Below, piece by piece: positions 34,747-43,207 of a stretch of 64,000 nt of DNA. A program made the position numbers and the translations under genes. Within the stretch, counting starts at the first letter, position 1. Each line of letters starts with the position of its first letter. The notes beneath the pieces were generated by a model, which saw nothing but the letters and a program-made list of their open reading frames with translations, did not search any database and had not been told where the DNA came from. Source of the DNA: Clostridia bacterium (GTDB taxonomy: Bacteria; Bacillota; Clostridia; Christensenellales; CAG-138); NCBI GenBank assembly GCA_030526995.1, contig JAUNBP010000003.1, forward strand, positions 1 to 64,000, given 5' to 3'.

Positions 34747-35064
34747 CAGTCTGTCAAAAAAGCCTTTTGGGGTTCTCAAGGGGTCGCAACCCCGGTCACG
34801 GCTTTGCCGTGCCACCTTGCAATCCCTCCGTCACGGCTTGCGCCGTGCCACCTCCCTTTACACAAGGGAGGCTATAATCCGGCTCCGACGGCGTGTACGC
34901 CCGAGCGACGAAGTTGCGACAAAGTGCCCTTGGGGTACGTCGGAACGGATTGCCCTTTAGGGCTGTTACCTTGCGTAGGGGCGGATATCATCCGCCCGCC
35001 GATCACAGTGTGCAGGCAAGCTGCGGTTAGTCTCCGGCAAAAAACACAGTTTTTTGACGAACTG
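34747..35064 (-). mobile_element. MITE-like element, copy B (318 bp), flanked by 30-bp direct repeats
   Basis: Terminal inverted repeats CAGTCTGTCAAAAAA (left) and CAGTTCGTCAAAAAA (right, read inward) differ at two of 15 positions. The interior is the reverse complement of copy A (2376-2687) and includes the GGCGGATATCATCCGCC core. Exact 30-bp direct repeats abut both ends. It carries no gene. The 470-base gap between the MtnA-like and vWA genes consists of this element, the duplicated hairpin and a promoter. Confidence 0.8.
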
Positions 35065-35098
35065 AATAAGCCTTCAAAAACTTGGGGGCTTATTTTTT
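35065..35098 (+). terminator. Terminator, right 30-bp direct repeat
   Basis: Second exact copy of 34717-34746, here followed by TTTTT, making a full intrinsic terminator (AATAAGCC/GGCTTATT stem plus T tract). Confidence 0.8.
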
Positions 35099-35133
35099 GT
35101 CGCTTTTCATGCGACCTTTTCAAAGCTTGTCCT

Positions 35134-35142
35134 TGCTATAAT
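35134..35142 (+). promoter_or_regulatory. Extended -10 promoter of the vWA gene
   Basis: TGCTATAAT (TATAAT at 35137-35142) with no good -35 box; ribosome site AAAGGAGG and ATG 35174 follow. Confidence 0.6.
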
Positions 35143-35173
35143 CAGGTCAGAAAAAACAAAGGAGGACAGGAAA

Positions 35174-35827
35174 ATGAAAAAAGGATTGACGGATTTAGTG
35201 TTTATTTTGGACAGAAGCGGCTCGATGTCGGGACTCGAGTCGGACACCATCGGAGGCTTTAACTCCATGATTCAAAAGCAGAGGAAGGTTGAGGGCGAGT
35301 GCCGCATAACCACCGTTCTCTTCGACGACAAGATTGAGTTTTTGCACGACCGTGTGGATCTTAACAAGGTCAAAAAGCTCACCGAGAGAGAGTACTACGT
35401 TCGGGGCTGCACCGCTCTTTTGGATGCAATCGGCCTAACGCTCAGCAGGATGGGAAGCGCACAAAAATATGCTATACCCGAGGCCCGTGCAGAGAAGGTC
35501 ATGGTCGTTATCATCACCGACGGAATGGAAAACAGCAGCCGAGAATATTCGCTCAGCGAGGTTCGTAACATGATAGAGAGGCAGCGTGACAAGTACGGCT
35601 GGGAAATTATCTTCCTCGGGGCGAACATCGATGCGGTGCGCACTGCAAGGGATTTTGGAATCCGCAGCGACAGGGCTCAGGACTTCCATGCCGACAGAAG
35701 GGGGATACGGGTCAGCCTTGAAACCGTAGCCGAGGCCTCGTTAGCTTACAGGGCTTACCCCTCAATGGAATTGCCAAATAATTGGAACGAAAAGCTCAAA
35801 AGGGACTATGAGGAAAGGGAAAAATAA
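35174..35827 (+). CDS. vWA-domain cytosolic protein
   Basis: 217 aa, no signal peptide or membrane helix. A von Willebrand A fold with a full metal-dependent adhesion site: DRSGSMSG near residue 14, the Thr in RGCTALLDAI, and IITDGMENSS. The C-terminus is basic and charged. Small bacterial vWA proteins of this type are widespread and of unknown role, often linked to chelatase- or tellurite-type chaperones. Single gene with its own promoter. Confidence 0.88.
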   Translation: MKKGLTDLVFILDRSGSMSGLESDTIGGFNSMIQKQRKVEGECRITTVLFDDKIEFLHDRVDLNKVKKLTEREYYVRGCTALLDAIGLTLSRMGSAQKYAIPEARAEKVMVVIITDGMENSSREYSLSEVRNMIERQRDKYGWEIIFLGANIDAVRTARDFGIRSDRAQDFHADRRGIRVSLETVAEASLAYRAYPSMELPNNWNEKLKRDYEEREK

Positions 35828-35857
35828 GCTGTCCCACTGACAGACGGAAGGGGATAG

Positions 35858-35898
35858 GCTCGGTATAGCCCTCAGTGTTTTGGGGATATGCCGAGCCG
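35858..35898. terminator. Bidirectional hairpin between convergent genes
   Basis: GGCTCGG (35858-35864) pairs with CCGAGCC (35892-35898), with further pairing inside, between the vWA gene and the convergent SpoIID-like gene. Confidence 0.55.
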
Positions 35899-35906
35899 AA
35901 TTCTTG

Positions 35907-36113
35907 TTATGGAAGCGTAGTATCCTCTATCCTGTCTATATAGGTGACGTGCCTTAAAATCACCGATGCGTCAAGGGCGTCTATATAGCCGCTGCGGTCT
36001 GCGTCCGCTGCGATGAGCTGCTTATCGTTGTAAAGCTCGAGCTTGACTATGTAGCGAAGCACGCTTGCGGCGTCCAAGACGGAGATGTCCCCGTCACCCA
36101 TTACGTCGCCTAA
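35907..36113 (-). other. Dockerin module of the SpoIID-like protein
   Basis: Two 22-residue calcium-loop-plus-helix repeats: loop DVMGDGDISVLD with helix AASVLRYIVKL, and loop DADRSGYIDALD with helix ASVILRHVTYI. The Asp/Asn-Gly-Ile/Asp pattern fits type I dockerins closely. Confidence 0.82.
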
Positions 36114-37970
36114 CATGGTCGGAACTATTGCCGTATTTACCGTGGGGGACGGTCGAACGGGGGTAGGTGTGGGCGTGGGGGTGGGGGTTGGGGTTGCGGT
36201 TGGGGTTGGAGTTGAAACGTTTGGCGACGGTGCCGATACGGTGCTGCACAGGCTCTTGTAAATGTATCCCACAAGCCCCGTGTCCAGTATCACGGCCTTG
36301 TACCAAGAGCCGCTTTCGCCGTACACTGCCAAATAATCGCCGTTGTAGACGACTGCCTTTACAGCGTAGTTCCCACCGGGGCCCTCCCGAAAGTTTGTAT
36401 AACCGTCCGGATCGGATGCACGGATAAACCGCGTGAATGAGGATATTTCGCTCGCTCGGATATAACCCCATGTGTTGGTCCCAACCGCGCAAACATGATA
36501 CCAGTCTCCCGTTTTTTCAAGTGCAATTACAAGGTCATCCTGATATACCGTCGACAGAACGCTGCCCGTATTGCTCGGCTCGCTCATGAGGTTCGTCCAA
36601 ATCGTGTTCACGTAGCCGTAAAACGTTCCGGAGGTCAGGCTCTCCCCGTAGAGCAGGGAAACCACAGCCGTAACGCTCGTGTCGTTATCGGGGGCAACCA
36701 CGCTTCCGCTCTCATCCACAAGCGTTGCGTTCGGATAATAATGCTTCAAAATATCGATGTAGCTGTAACCGTACTCCGCCATCCTTATGGCGCCTCGGTG
36801 CGACATGCCTACCCTCGGCCCGCTGTACACGGCGTAGACCAGATGCCAATTTTTCTGCCCGACCTCGGCTACAAAGTTGATGTTGCAGCTGCTCGAAACT
36901 CCGAGCAGGGTTTTAAGTTCGGAAAAGTACACGGTAATATTGCAGCTTGCGGTGCTGCCGCTGCTCGTTTGTACCGTCATTGCCGCCGTAAACTGCGTAG
37001 GCGTGTCATAGCTGCTCTTGGCGTAGGTGAAAAAGCCGTCCATGGACTGAATCGAGGTTATCGAGGTTGCCGTGCCCGAAATTGCTGCGCTTGCCTTGTT
37101 CAAAAGCACCGTGTACAGCTCGGAGGGCATGGTGGCGGGATTGGCACCGTTTATCCTATAGACAGCATTGTTGGAGTTGGTCAGAACGTCGAAAGCATCG
37201 TATTTCAGCTCGTATGCCCCCTCGTAGTTGCTGCTGCCGCCCCACTTCATCATCGGGGTGAGGATAACTCCCCCGTTCGAGGTGCCGTAATGCGTTTTTA
37301 CGACGTTTCCGTTGTATAGCAGCGTTTGCGTATATACCGAGTCCACCGCCTCAATCGTTCTAACGTCGGTGGAGACGTAACCTATATAGAGCTGCGACTT
37401 TGTCGTGTCGTAAACGTCGAACTTTTGGGAGCTGCTCGCATTGGCCTCTACCAATGCAAAGCACTTTGCGGCTATCGTCTGGGTCTTTAGAATCTCAAAG
37501 TCGCTGCCCTCGGAAACCTCGCCGCTGACCGCCCCGTACAGATACTCCCTAAGCCCTACATAGTTGACGATGCGGAGCTTGCCCCCATCGTTGTAGAACA
37601 CCAAATCGCCCAAATAGCTTCGAACGCTGCCGCTCGAGGTCGTGAGATTTAGGTATGCCGAATCGTAGTCTGCAATCCCTCGCACGACCCGCACGGTATC
37701 CGCTGTTTGCAACGTTCCCACCGACGAATGGCTTATGCGCACCCCGTCGCCGTAGACGCTTGCGGTAAGGACGCCGCCCGTAAAGCCGATTCCGTTTACG
37801 GTGTAGCTGCCCGTGACCGAAACAGTGCTCGTCGTTATGCTGCTGCCCATCGAATAAAGCAGAACTCGAATCTCTCGCTCGTAGGTTTCCGCCTCGCTGT
37901 TATCCGCCTGCCACACCGCAATACCTGCAATAAGGCAAAGGCACAAAATTATTGCAACTGTCTTTTTCAT
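35907..37970 (-). CDS. SpoIID/LytB-domain protein with SH3 domains and dockerin
   Basis: 687 aa from ATG 37970 (AAAGGGAG upstream; the longer frame crosses it). Signal peptide or anchor at about 1-25. SpoIID domain (about 100-430) with LYGAVSGEVSEGSDFEILK and MSHRGAIRMAEYGYSYIDIL, two bacterial SH3 domains (about 450-515 and 525-585), a Pro/Thr linker, and a canonical dockerin (620-687: GDVMGDGDISVLDAASVLRY and AADADRSGYIDALDASVILR). SpoIID is a peptidoglycan glycosyl hydrolase of engulfment, but the SH3 and dockerin make this a cell-surface relative rather than the sporulation enzyme. It is transcribed alone. Confidence 0.88.
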   Translation of the reverse strand: MKKTVAIILCLCLIAGIAVWQADNSEAETYEREIRVLLYSMGSSITTSTVSVTGSYTVNGIGFTGGVLTASVYGDGVRISHSSVGTLQTADTVRVVRGIADYDSAYLNLTTSSGSVRSYLGDLVFYNDGGKLRIVNYVGLREYLYGAVSGEVSEGSDFEILKTQTIAAKCFALVEANASSSQKFDVYDTTKSQLYIGYVSTDVRTIEAVDSVYTQTLLYNGNVVKTHYGTSNGGVILTPMMKWGGSSNYEGAYELKYDAFDVLTNSNNAVYRINGANPATMPSELYTVLLNKASAAISGTATSITSIQSMDGFFTYAKSSYDTPTQFTAAMTVQTSSGSTASCNITVYFSELKTLLGVSSSCNINFVAEVGQKNWHLVYAVYSGPRVGMSHRGAIRMAEYGYSYIDILKHYYPNATLVDESGSVVAPDNDTSVTAVVSLLYGESLTSGTFYGYVNTIWTNLMSEPSNTGSVLSTVYQDDLVIALEKTGDWYHVCAVGTNTWGYIRASEISSFTRFIRASDPDGYTNFREGPGGNYAVKAVVYNGDYLAVYGESGSWYKAVILDTGLVGYIYKSLCSTVSAPSPNVSTPTPTATPTPTPTPTPTPVRPSPTVNTAIVPTMLGDVMGDGDISVLDAASVLRYIVKLELYNDKQLIAADADRSGYIDALDASVILRHVTYIDRIEDTTLP

Positions 37971-38044
37971 ACTCCCTTTATAACACAAAAATGCCCGAAA
38001 GGGTAGTGCTTTGGGCATTTGTTGAAGAAATCTTCACAGCTTTG

Positions 38045-39427
38045 TCAACTTATGGTTGAATCTTCGCCATCTTTTATTAAGTCTATAAGCTCTTTTGGCA
38101 TTCCCATGAGTTCGCATATCCTCATGGCGTCCCTCGGAACCTCGGCGCCTCGGCTCTCGCATATCAGGCTGTAGTCCATGTTCTCCGCTATCGTCTGCGC
38201 TCCATAGGCTCTTATCTGCTCCGCATCAACGGGCTTTAAGCCCGCTATTCGGTAGGAGGCATCCGCATGTTCGGATACGCCGTCGTAATGCGTGGCAATT
38301 ACCGTTATCGACCTTAGCCTCTCCCCGTACCTGCACAGCCCCCTCGCTATCGCCGCACCCTCGTGGGGGTTGGTTCCCCGTGCCGGCTCGTCGAAAATCA
38401 AAAGCGAAAGCTCGCTGTCTTGTGCAAGCCTCAGCGCTTCATTCCAAGACCGTACCTCCATGGCAAAGCTCGAAAGCCCCGACTCCTGCGCTGCCCCGTC
38501 TGCACCGATGTAGCAGAGCTCATCGATGTACGGCAAAACCGCCCTTTCTGCATAGACGGCGATTCCCATGTGGGCAAGGCACACGTTCAGCGCAAGCGTC
38601 ATCAGCGCAACGCTCTTGCCGCCCATGTTCGCACCGGTTATAACCGTGCAGCCCCGCACTGCGCTCAGGGTGATTGGGCAGAAGCTGCGGTTGGAGCGTT
38701 CAAGCTCCTCCCCCACCCTTGGGTTTGTCATTCCGACAAGTTCTATGCCCTCGCTATCGTTAAACTCGGGGATGACTGCCCCGTCCCTTATTGCGAGCAT
38801 GGCCTTTGCAAGCGTAAGGTCGAAGCGTTCGAGCGCAGCCATGCTCTTTAAGATATCCCCGCAATGGGGCTGCAAGTCCTTGCAGAGCCTCGCCCTCTGC
38901 TCCCGCTCTAAGCGTTCCTCCTTCTCGGCGTACTCGCTGCGCTCCTCGGCACCCGCACAGGCCTTTTTTCTGCGGACTTCGCGCAGCTCTTGGCTGTCAA
39001 TTACGAAGGTCACTATTCCCATGCCCTCGGGGTCTAAGATTTTCAGCGCCCCGCCAAGCTCTCGGGTAAACAGCCCCTTTAAGGGGTTCAAGGTTTGCAG
39101 CTTTTTTGAAAGGGCGTTCCAGCTCAAAAGGTAGCGTTTTAATTCAAAGAAGTCCACATCGCTTGCAGCCGTCTTTAATACGTTGTTTACCGAGCTTCTT
39201 GCCTCGAAGAAGTGGGCGAGCTCGCTTTCAAGCTGCAAAAAGGCTGCGGGCTCGTTTTTGATTGCGGTCATCATCGCACGCAAATCGTCGAAGGCGCAGA
39301 ACAGCTCCGCCTTTTCAAGCGGGTGCAGGTTTTTCTTTGCCCGCCTGCCGTACGGACTTTGCGGCTCCAATCGGTCTAAGACCGTATCCAAACCTATTCG
39401 GTTTGCGGTAGTTTTTGAAAGTTTCAT
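38045..39427 (-). CDS. MutS-like ATPase, KamC-type (lysine 5,6-aminomutase reactivase family)
   Basis: 460 aa from ATG 39427 (GGAGGT upstream). It has the MutS lever and ATPase domains but no mismatch-binding or connector domain. ATPase motifs: Walker A TGANMGGKSVAL, ESGLSSFAMEV signature, Walker B LLIFDEPARGTNPHEGAAIA, and ATHYD. The same gene order (P-loop protein KamB, then MutS-like KamC) occurs in lysine-fermentation loci, where the pair reactivates the B12 enzyme lysine 5,6-aminomutase. It overlaps the KamB-like gene by four bases (ATGA). No aminomutase gene is in the window. Confidence 0.75.
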   Translation of the reverse strand: MKLSKTTANRIGLDTVLDRLEPQSPYGRRAKKNLHPLEKAELFCAFDDLRAMMTAIKNEPAAFLQLESELAHFFEARSSVNNVLKTAASDVDFFELKRYLLSWNALSKKLQTLNPLKGLFTRELGGALKILDPEGMGIVTFVIDSQELREVRRKKACAGAEERSEYAEKEERLEREQRARLCKDLQPHCGDILKSMAALERFDLTLAKAMLAIRDGAVIPEFNDSEGIELVGMTNPRVGEELERSNRSFCPITLSAVRGCTVITGANMGGKSVALMTLALNVCLAHMGIAVYAERAVLPYIDELCYIGADGAAQESGLSSFAMEVRSWNEALRLAQDSELSLLIFDEPARGTNPHEGAAIARGLCRYGERLRSITVIATHYDGVSEHADASYRIAGLKPVDAEQIRAYGAQTIAENMDYSLICESRGAEVPRDAMRICELMGMPKELIDLIKDGEDSTIS

Positions 39428-40356
39428 CTGACCTCCGCCACGTCGATTACGGGAACGTTTATGCGTTCCTCCAAGAGTTTTTTCAGCCTTGCCCCGCTCT
39501 GATGTTCGCCGTATGCCGAATAGGGGTTTATACTTACAAACAGCAGCCTGCTCTCGTGTCTTACCCTCAGCTCTATGCCCATGCGGTCGCATTTTTTCAT
39601 CGTGTCGCGGCTTATGAGTGCGCAGCTGCCGTCCCTGATTATGAGGCGCAGGGGTCTTGATAGGCTGCTCTTTAGGACGGGCAGCAGCATGGAACAGGTC
39701 AGCGCACCCCTTATATAAAAGTTTCTCACATTGGGATTGCTTTTCACCTCGTCCGACAGGCTTCCGCTTATCTCCCTTGCCCTGCCGCCGTAGCCCTTGA
39801 GCGACAGCAGCCTTACAATGTGTGCGGTGTCCGACGCCGTAAGCTCGGCATCCGCACTGTAGGAGGCGCCCGTGCTCAAAATTACCGCATCGCTTATTCC
39901 AAAGCCTGCGGTGGACTTTCTAAACACCGCCCCGTCGATTATCACCCTGTCGGCACCGAGCCTGTGAAGCCTTTTTGAGAGGCTCGGAAGGTCGGCGGTC
40001 ATGGATGCTCCCGCAATCTCAACGAAGCCGCTCGTCCTTGCGTTGAAGATTATAACCCTGCCGAGCGGGGTTGAGATGTTCGTGGTATCCACTATCTCCT
40101 TGGTGCAGTCGCACCTGCCCAAAAGTCCCTCGGCGGTGGCAATTAAGGTTCCCTCCTCCACAAATATCGGGGGCTTGGGCGTTTGAGTGACCAAGTCCAC
40201 CCTCTCGCCGTCGTGTCCGATTGAGCTTATCGCAACCCTTTCCCCCCGCTTGAAAAGTTCCTTTAAGAGCGCATTCAATACCGTCGTCTTGCCGGCGTTT
40301 TTGCACATTCCGACTATGGCGATGTCTCGGTGATTTGAAAGCAGCTCGTACAGCAT
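39424..40356 (-). CDS. P-loop protein, KamB-type reactivase subunit
   Basis: 310 aa, cytosolic. A Walker A at the N-terminus (VGMCKNAGKTTVLNALLKEL), followed by SIGHDGERVDLVTQTPKP, and an Asn/Gly-rich TSGFVEIAGASM. It has no match to metabolic kinases by eye. Position immediately before the MutS-like gene fits the KamB-KamC pair. ATG 40356 abuts the stop codon of the upstream membrane gene with no gap, so the three genes are translationally coupled. Confidence 0.68.
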   Translation of the reverse strand: MLYELLSNHRDIAIVGMCKNAGKTTVLNALLKELFKRGERVAISSIGHDGERVDLVTQTPKPPIFVEEGTLIATAEGLLGRCDCTKEIVDTTNISTPLGRVIIFNARTSGFVEIAGASMTADLPSLSKRLHRLGADRVIIDGAVFRKSTAGFGISDAVILSTGASYSADAELTASDTAHIVRLLSLKGYGGRAREISGSLSDEVKSNPNVRNFYIRGALTCSMLLPVLKSSLSRPLRLIIRDGSCALISRDTMKKCDRMGIELRVRHESRLLFVSINPYSAYGEHQSGARLKKLLEERINVPVIDVAEVR

Positions 40357-41142
40357 TTAAGTGCATTTCCTTTCCTTGCGGCGGTTCCACAGCCTAAACG
40401 GCAGGAAGAACAGAAAGCCTGCCAGACACAGGCAGAAGAGGTACAGCGGGGTGTTTACATACCAGCCGAAATTGGCGGCAATGTCCTTGAACACCGCTAT
40501 CGGGGACGTTCTCGGCCCCACGTAAAACATGTTTATGCTGCCCTTGGACACCTCCCAAAACAGCAGATTAATCAAAAAGGCTGCAACGGCCAGTCCCAAA
40601 AACAGCAGCGCCGCTCTGAAATAATCCGAAAGCCTCTTCCCTGCCCTGCCCGAAATTCCGAGGTACAGCCCCACGAACACGAGCATCATGTGCCAGATGA
40701 AGGCGTGCAGCGTAAGCGTCCAATACTCGTGCATCAGGCCCGAGGGTTCCAAAAACGCTATGAAGCCGCCCATGAGGTTGAACGCAAGCAGAAAGTCGTA
40801 GCACACCTGCCTTACACGTCCCTCCTTCAAAAATGCGCACAGCACGCAAAGGTACATGGGTACCGAGCAGAGCTGAAACGGGAATATCCACCACTGATAG
40901 CTCCCGCCGCCCATAACGTAATAGTAGAAGAGCTGCTTGTACAGCTCGCTTATCATCAAAAACAGCCCGCATATCAAAAGAACCCTTCGATTCTGCTTTT
41001 CGTCGGTCTTTCTCAAAAGAAACGAGAGCAGTATCGCAACCGTCAGTCCTCCCAAGAAAAACGTCAGATGAAACGCCCCGTATGCCTGCGGTTTTTCCAT
41101 CTTCCATGCGGTCCATAAGAAAAATTCTCTTAACCAATCCAT
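40357..41142 (-). CDS. YwaF/TIGR02206-type integral membrane protein
   Basis: 261 aa from ATG 41142 (GGGAGGAAGG upstream). Six to seven membrane helices with aromatic residues: YQWWIFPFQLCSVPMYLCVL, LNLLFWEVSKGSINMFYVG and a basic end (RLWNRRKERK). It resembles the YwaF family of Firmicutes, whose function is unknown. First gene of an operon with the KamB- and KamC-like genes, its stop directly followed by the KamB start. Confidence 0.72.
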   Translation of the reverse strand: MDWLREFFLWTAWKMEKPQAYGAFHLTFFLGGLTVAILLSFLLRKTDEKQNRRVLLICGLFLMISELYKQLFYYYVMGGGSYQWWIFPFQLCSVPMYLCVLCAFLKEGRVRQVCYDFLLAFNLMGGFIAFLEPSGLMHEYWTLTLHAFIWHMMLVFVGLYLGISGRAGKRLSDYFRAALLFLGLAVAAFLINLLFWEVSKGSINMFYVGPRTSPIAVFKDIAANFGWYVNTPLYLFCLCLAGFLFFLPFRLWNRRKERKCT

Positions 41143-41227
41143 ATATCCTTCCTCCCTGCCCACATATTAGCCGAAAAAATTTTTTTTTGCAAGAGTGTAT
41201 TTTGCAACCTTAAAACAGGCTGAATGG

Positions 41228-41236
41228 TGTTATAAT
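41228..41236 (+). promoter_or_regulatory. Extended -10 promoter of the ABC exporter operon
   Basis: TGTTATAAT (TATAAT at 41231-41236), start near 41243, GGAGG at 41260-41264 before ATG 41275. No -35 box at 17 bases was seen. Confidence 0.6.
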
Positions 41237-41274
41237 GGAGTAGAAAATAAACAGACTTTGGAGGAACCTTTTTT

Positions 41275-42531
41275 ATGAAGAAAAAACGTAAGCTGCTCAC
41301 CTTTATTATTGTGATTGTAATTATCGCAGCGGTAGGCGTGGGCGGTTACTTTGCCTATCAAAAGTGGCTTGCTCCCGCAGGCAGCGAAAACACCGTCTAT
41401 GTGCAGTCCGTGTCGGATATTACCGGCATTGGAAGTGCAGGACTTGCAAACCGCTATTCGGGCATAATCGAGGCCAAGGAGGAGGTTGCAGTAAATCCCG
41501 ACGGGGATTTGGAGGTCAAGGAGCGTTACGTCGAGGCCGGCGATACGGTTTTGGAGGGCGATCCTCTGTTCTGCTACGATGTGGACAGCCTGACCCTCTC
41601 CTATGAACAGCTGCTTTTGGACATCGTTGGGCTTGACAACACGATAATTGCAAGCAACGAGGAGATAGCCTCCCTGCAAAAGCGCATCGAAAGGGCGAGG
41701 GAATCCGACAAGTACGAGTTGACCTTGGAGCTTCAAACCGCCGAGCTTACGGTGAAAAAGAGCGAATACGAGCGCAGCGAAAAGCAGAAGCAGGCGGATG
41801 AGATGAAAAAGGCGATAGACAACAGCATCGTCTACTCCCCCGTTTCGGGCATGATAAGCTCGGTAAGGTCGGATGACTCATCAAACGATTACTACGGCTA
41901 CGGTTCACAGCAGAGCAACGACTACATTAAGATCGTTGCAGGCAGCGACTACTGCGTAAAAGGTACGGTAAGCGAACAGACCGTCTATTCCCTCTACGAG
42001 GGCATGGAGGTTTTGGTGCGCTCCCGAATCGACCAGAATCAGACCTTTACGGGCAGAATCTACAAGGTCAACACCGAAAAGCCCGAAAGCTCCACCAACG
42101 ACATGTACTACTATGGCGGAGACACGGAGGGCAGCAGCAAGTATGCCTTCTACGTTGAGTTGGATAGCATTGAGGGGCTTTTGATGGGACAGCACGTTAT
42201 AATCGAGCCTTTGACGGAGACCCCCGAAGCCGTTCTTGCCCTGCCCGAATACTACTTTATAATCGAGGGTGAGGATTACTTTGTCTATGCCGCCGATTCC
42301 TCCTCGCGCATCGAAAAGCGAAAGGTGACGGTTGGCGAATACTTCCCCGACACCGCCTCCTATGAGATTTTGGACGGGCTGGAGCTTAAAGACAGGATTG
42401 CCTTCCCCGACGAAACCGTTTCCGAGGGTATGGGCATTACCGAAACGCAGTACGCCCCCGATTCATCGGAGGACGATTTTATGAACGATACGAACGAGTT
42501 CCTTCCTGAGGACGTTATAATCGGAGGCTGA
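41275..42531 (+). CDS. Membrane-fusion/adaptor protein of an ABC exporter (MacA/HlyD type)
   Basis: 418 aa. Lys-rich N-terminus and one membrane anchor (about 8-28), then a barrel-sandwich/biotinyl-lipoyl-like domain (YVEAGDTVLEGDPLFCYD) and a coiled-coil (about 115-190: LQKRIERARESDKYELTLEL...). The second half of the sandwich (NSIVYSPVSGMISSVRSDDS) and beta-barrel domains follow. First of four genes with the ATPase two bases downstream. In Gram-positive exporters such proteins dock on MacB-like permeases. Confidence 0.88.
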   Translation: MKKKRKLLTFIIVIVIIAAVGVGGYFAYQKWLAPAGSENTVYVQSVSDITGIGSAGLANRYSGIIEAKEEVAVNPDGDLEVKERYVEAGDTVLEGDPLFCYDVDSLTLSYEQLLLDIVGLDNTIIASNEEIASLQKRIERARESDKYELTLELQTAELTVKKSEYERSEKQKQADEMKKAIDNSIVYSPVSGMISSVRSDDSSNDYYGYGSQQSNDYIKIVAGSDYCVKGTVSEQTVYSLYEGMEVLVRSRIDQNQTFTGRIYKVNTEKPESSTNDMYYYGGDTEGSSKYAFYVELDSIEGLLMGQHVIIEPLTETPEAVLALPEYYFIIEGEDYFVYAADSSSRIEKRKVTVGEYFPDTASYEILDGLELKDRIAFPDETVSEGMGITETQYAPDSSEDDFMNDTNEFLPEDVIIGG

Positions 42532-42532
42532 T

Positions 42533-43207
42533 ATGATAGCTGAACTTAAAAATATTGAGAAGGAATACCGACAGGGCGGTCAGCCCGTTCCGGTTTTGCA
42601 TGAGATAAACCTGAACGTGCATGAGAACGACTACCTTGCGATAATGGGGCCTTCGGGTTCGGGCAAGTCCACGCTCATGAATATCTTGGGCTACCTTGAC
42701 GCTCCGACCTCGGGGGAATACCTCTTTGAGGGCAAGAACAACGCCAACGCCTCCGACGCTAAGATGGCCCTGATTCGCAACAGCAAGATTGGCTTTGTGT
42801 TTCAGACCTTCCACCTTATGCAGAGGCGCAGGGCTTGGGAAAACGTTGCCCTGCCGCTTTTGTACGGAGATGTGAAAAAGAGCGAGCGCAAGGCCCGTGC
42901 CGAGGAAGCACTGCGGCTCGTGGGGCTTGAGGACAGGATGAACTTTTATCCAACCCAGCTTTCGGGCGGTCAGTGCCAGCGTGTTGCAATCGCCCGTGCC
43001 ATATGCACCCGCCCTGCGCTCCTGCTTGCCGATGAGCCTACGGGTGCCTTGGACAGCAAGTCGGGGCAGCAGATAATGGATATCTTCGACACCCTGCACG
43101 ACAGCGGCATGACCATAGTTATGATAACGCACGAGGCGGCGGTTGCCGAGCGAGCCGAGGAGATTATGTACATCTATGACGGCAGGCTGAAAGGAGACAG
43201 AGCATGA
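42533..43207 (+). CDS. ABC transporter ATPase (MacB/LolD type)
   Basis: 224 aa with a complete nucleotide-binding domain: Walker A GPSGSGKSTLMN, Q-loop VFQTFHLM, signature LSGGQCQRVAIARA, Walker B LLLADEPTGALD, switch His in ITHEA. Energises the MacB-type permease two genes downstream. Its stop overlaps the next gene by four bases. Confidence 0.95.
   Translation: MIAELKNIEKEYRQGGQPVPVLHEINLNVHENDYLAIMGPSGSGKSTLMNILGYLDAPTSGEYLFEGKNNANASDAKMALIRNSKIGFVFQTFHLMQRRRAWENVALPLLYGDVKKSERKARAEEALRLVGLEDRMNFYPTQLSGGQCQRVAIARAICTRPALLLADEPTGALDSKSGQQIMDIFDTLHDSGMTIVMITHEAAVAERAEEIMYIYDGRLKGDRA

Noticed and set aside
34747..35064. CRISPR-like repeats within element B
   Set aside because: There are no regularly spaced identical repeats and no cas genes.
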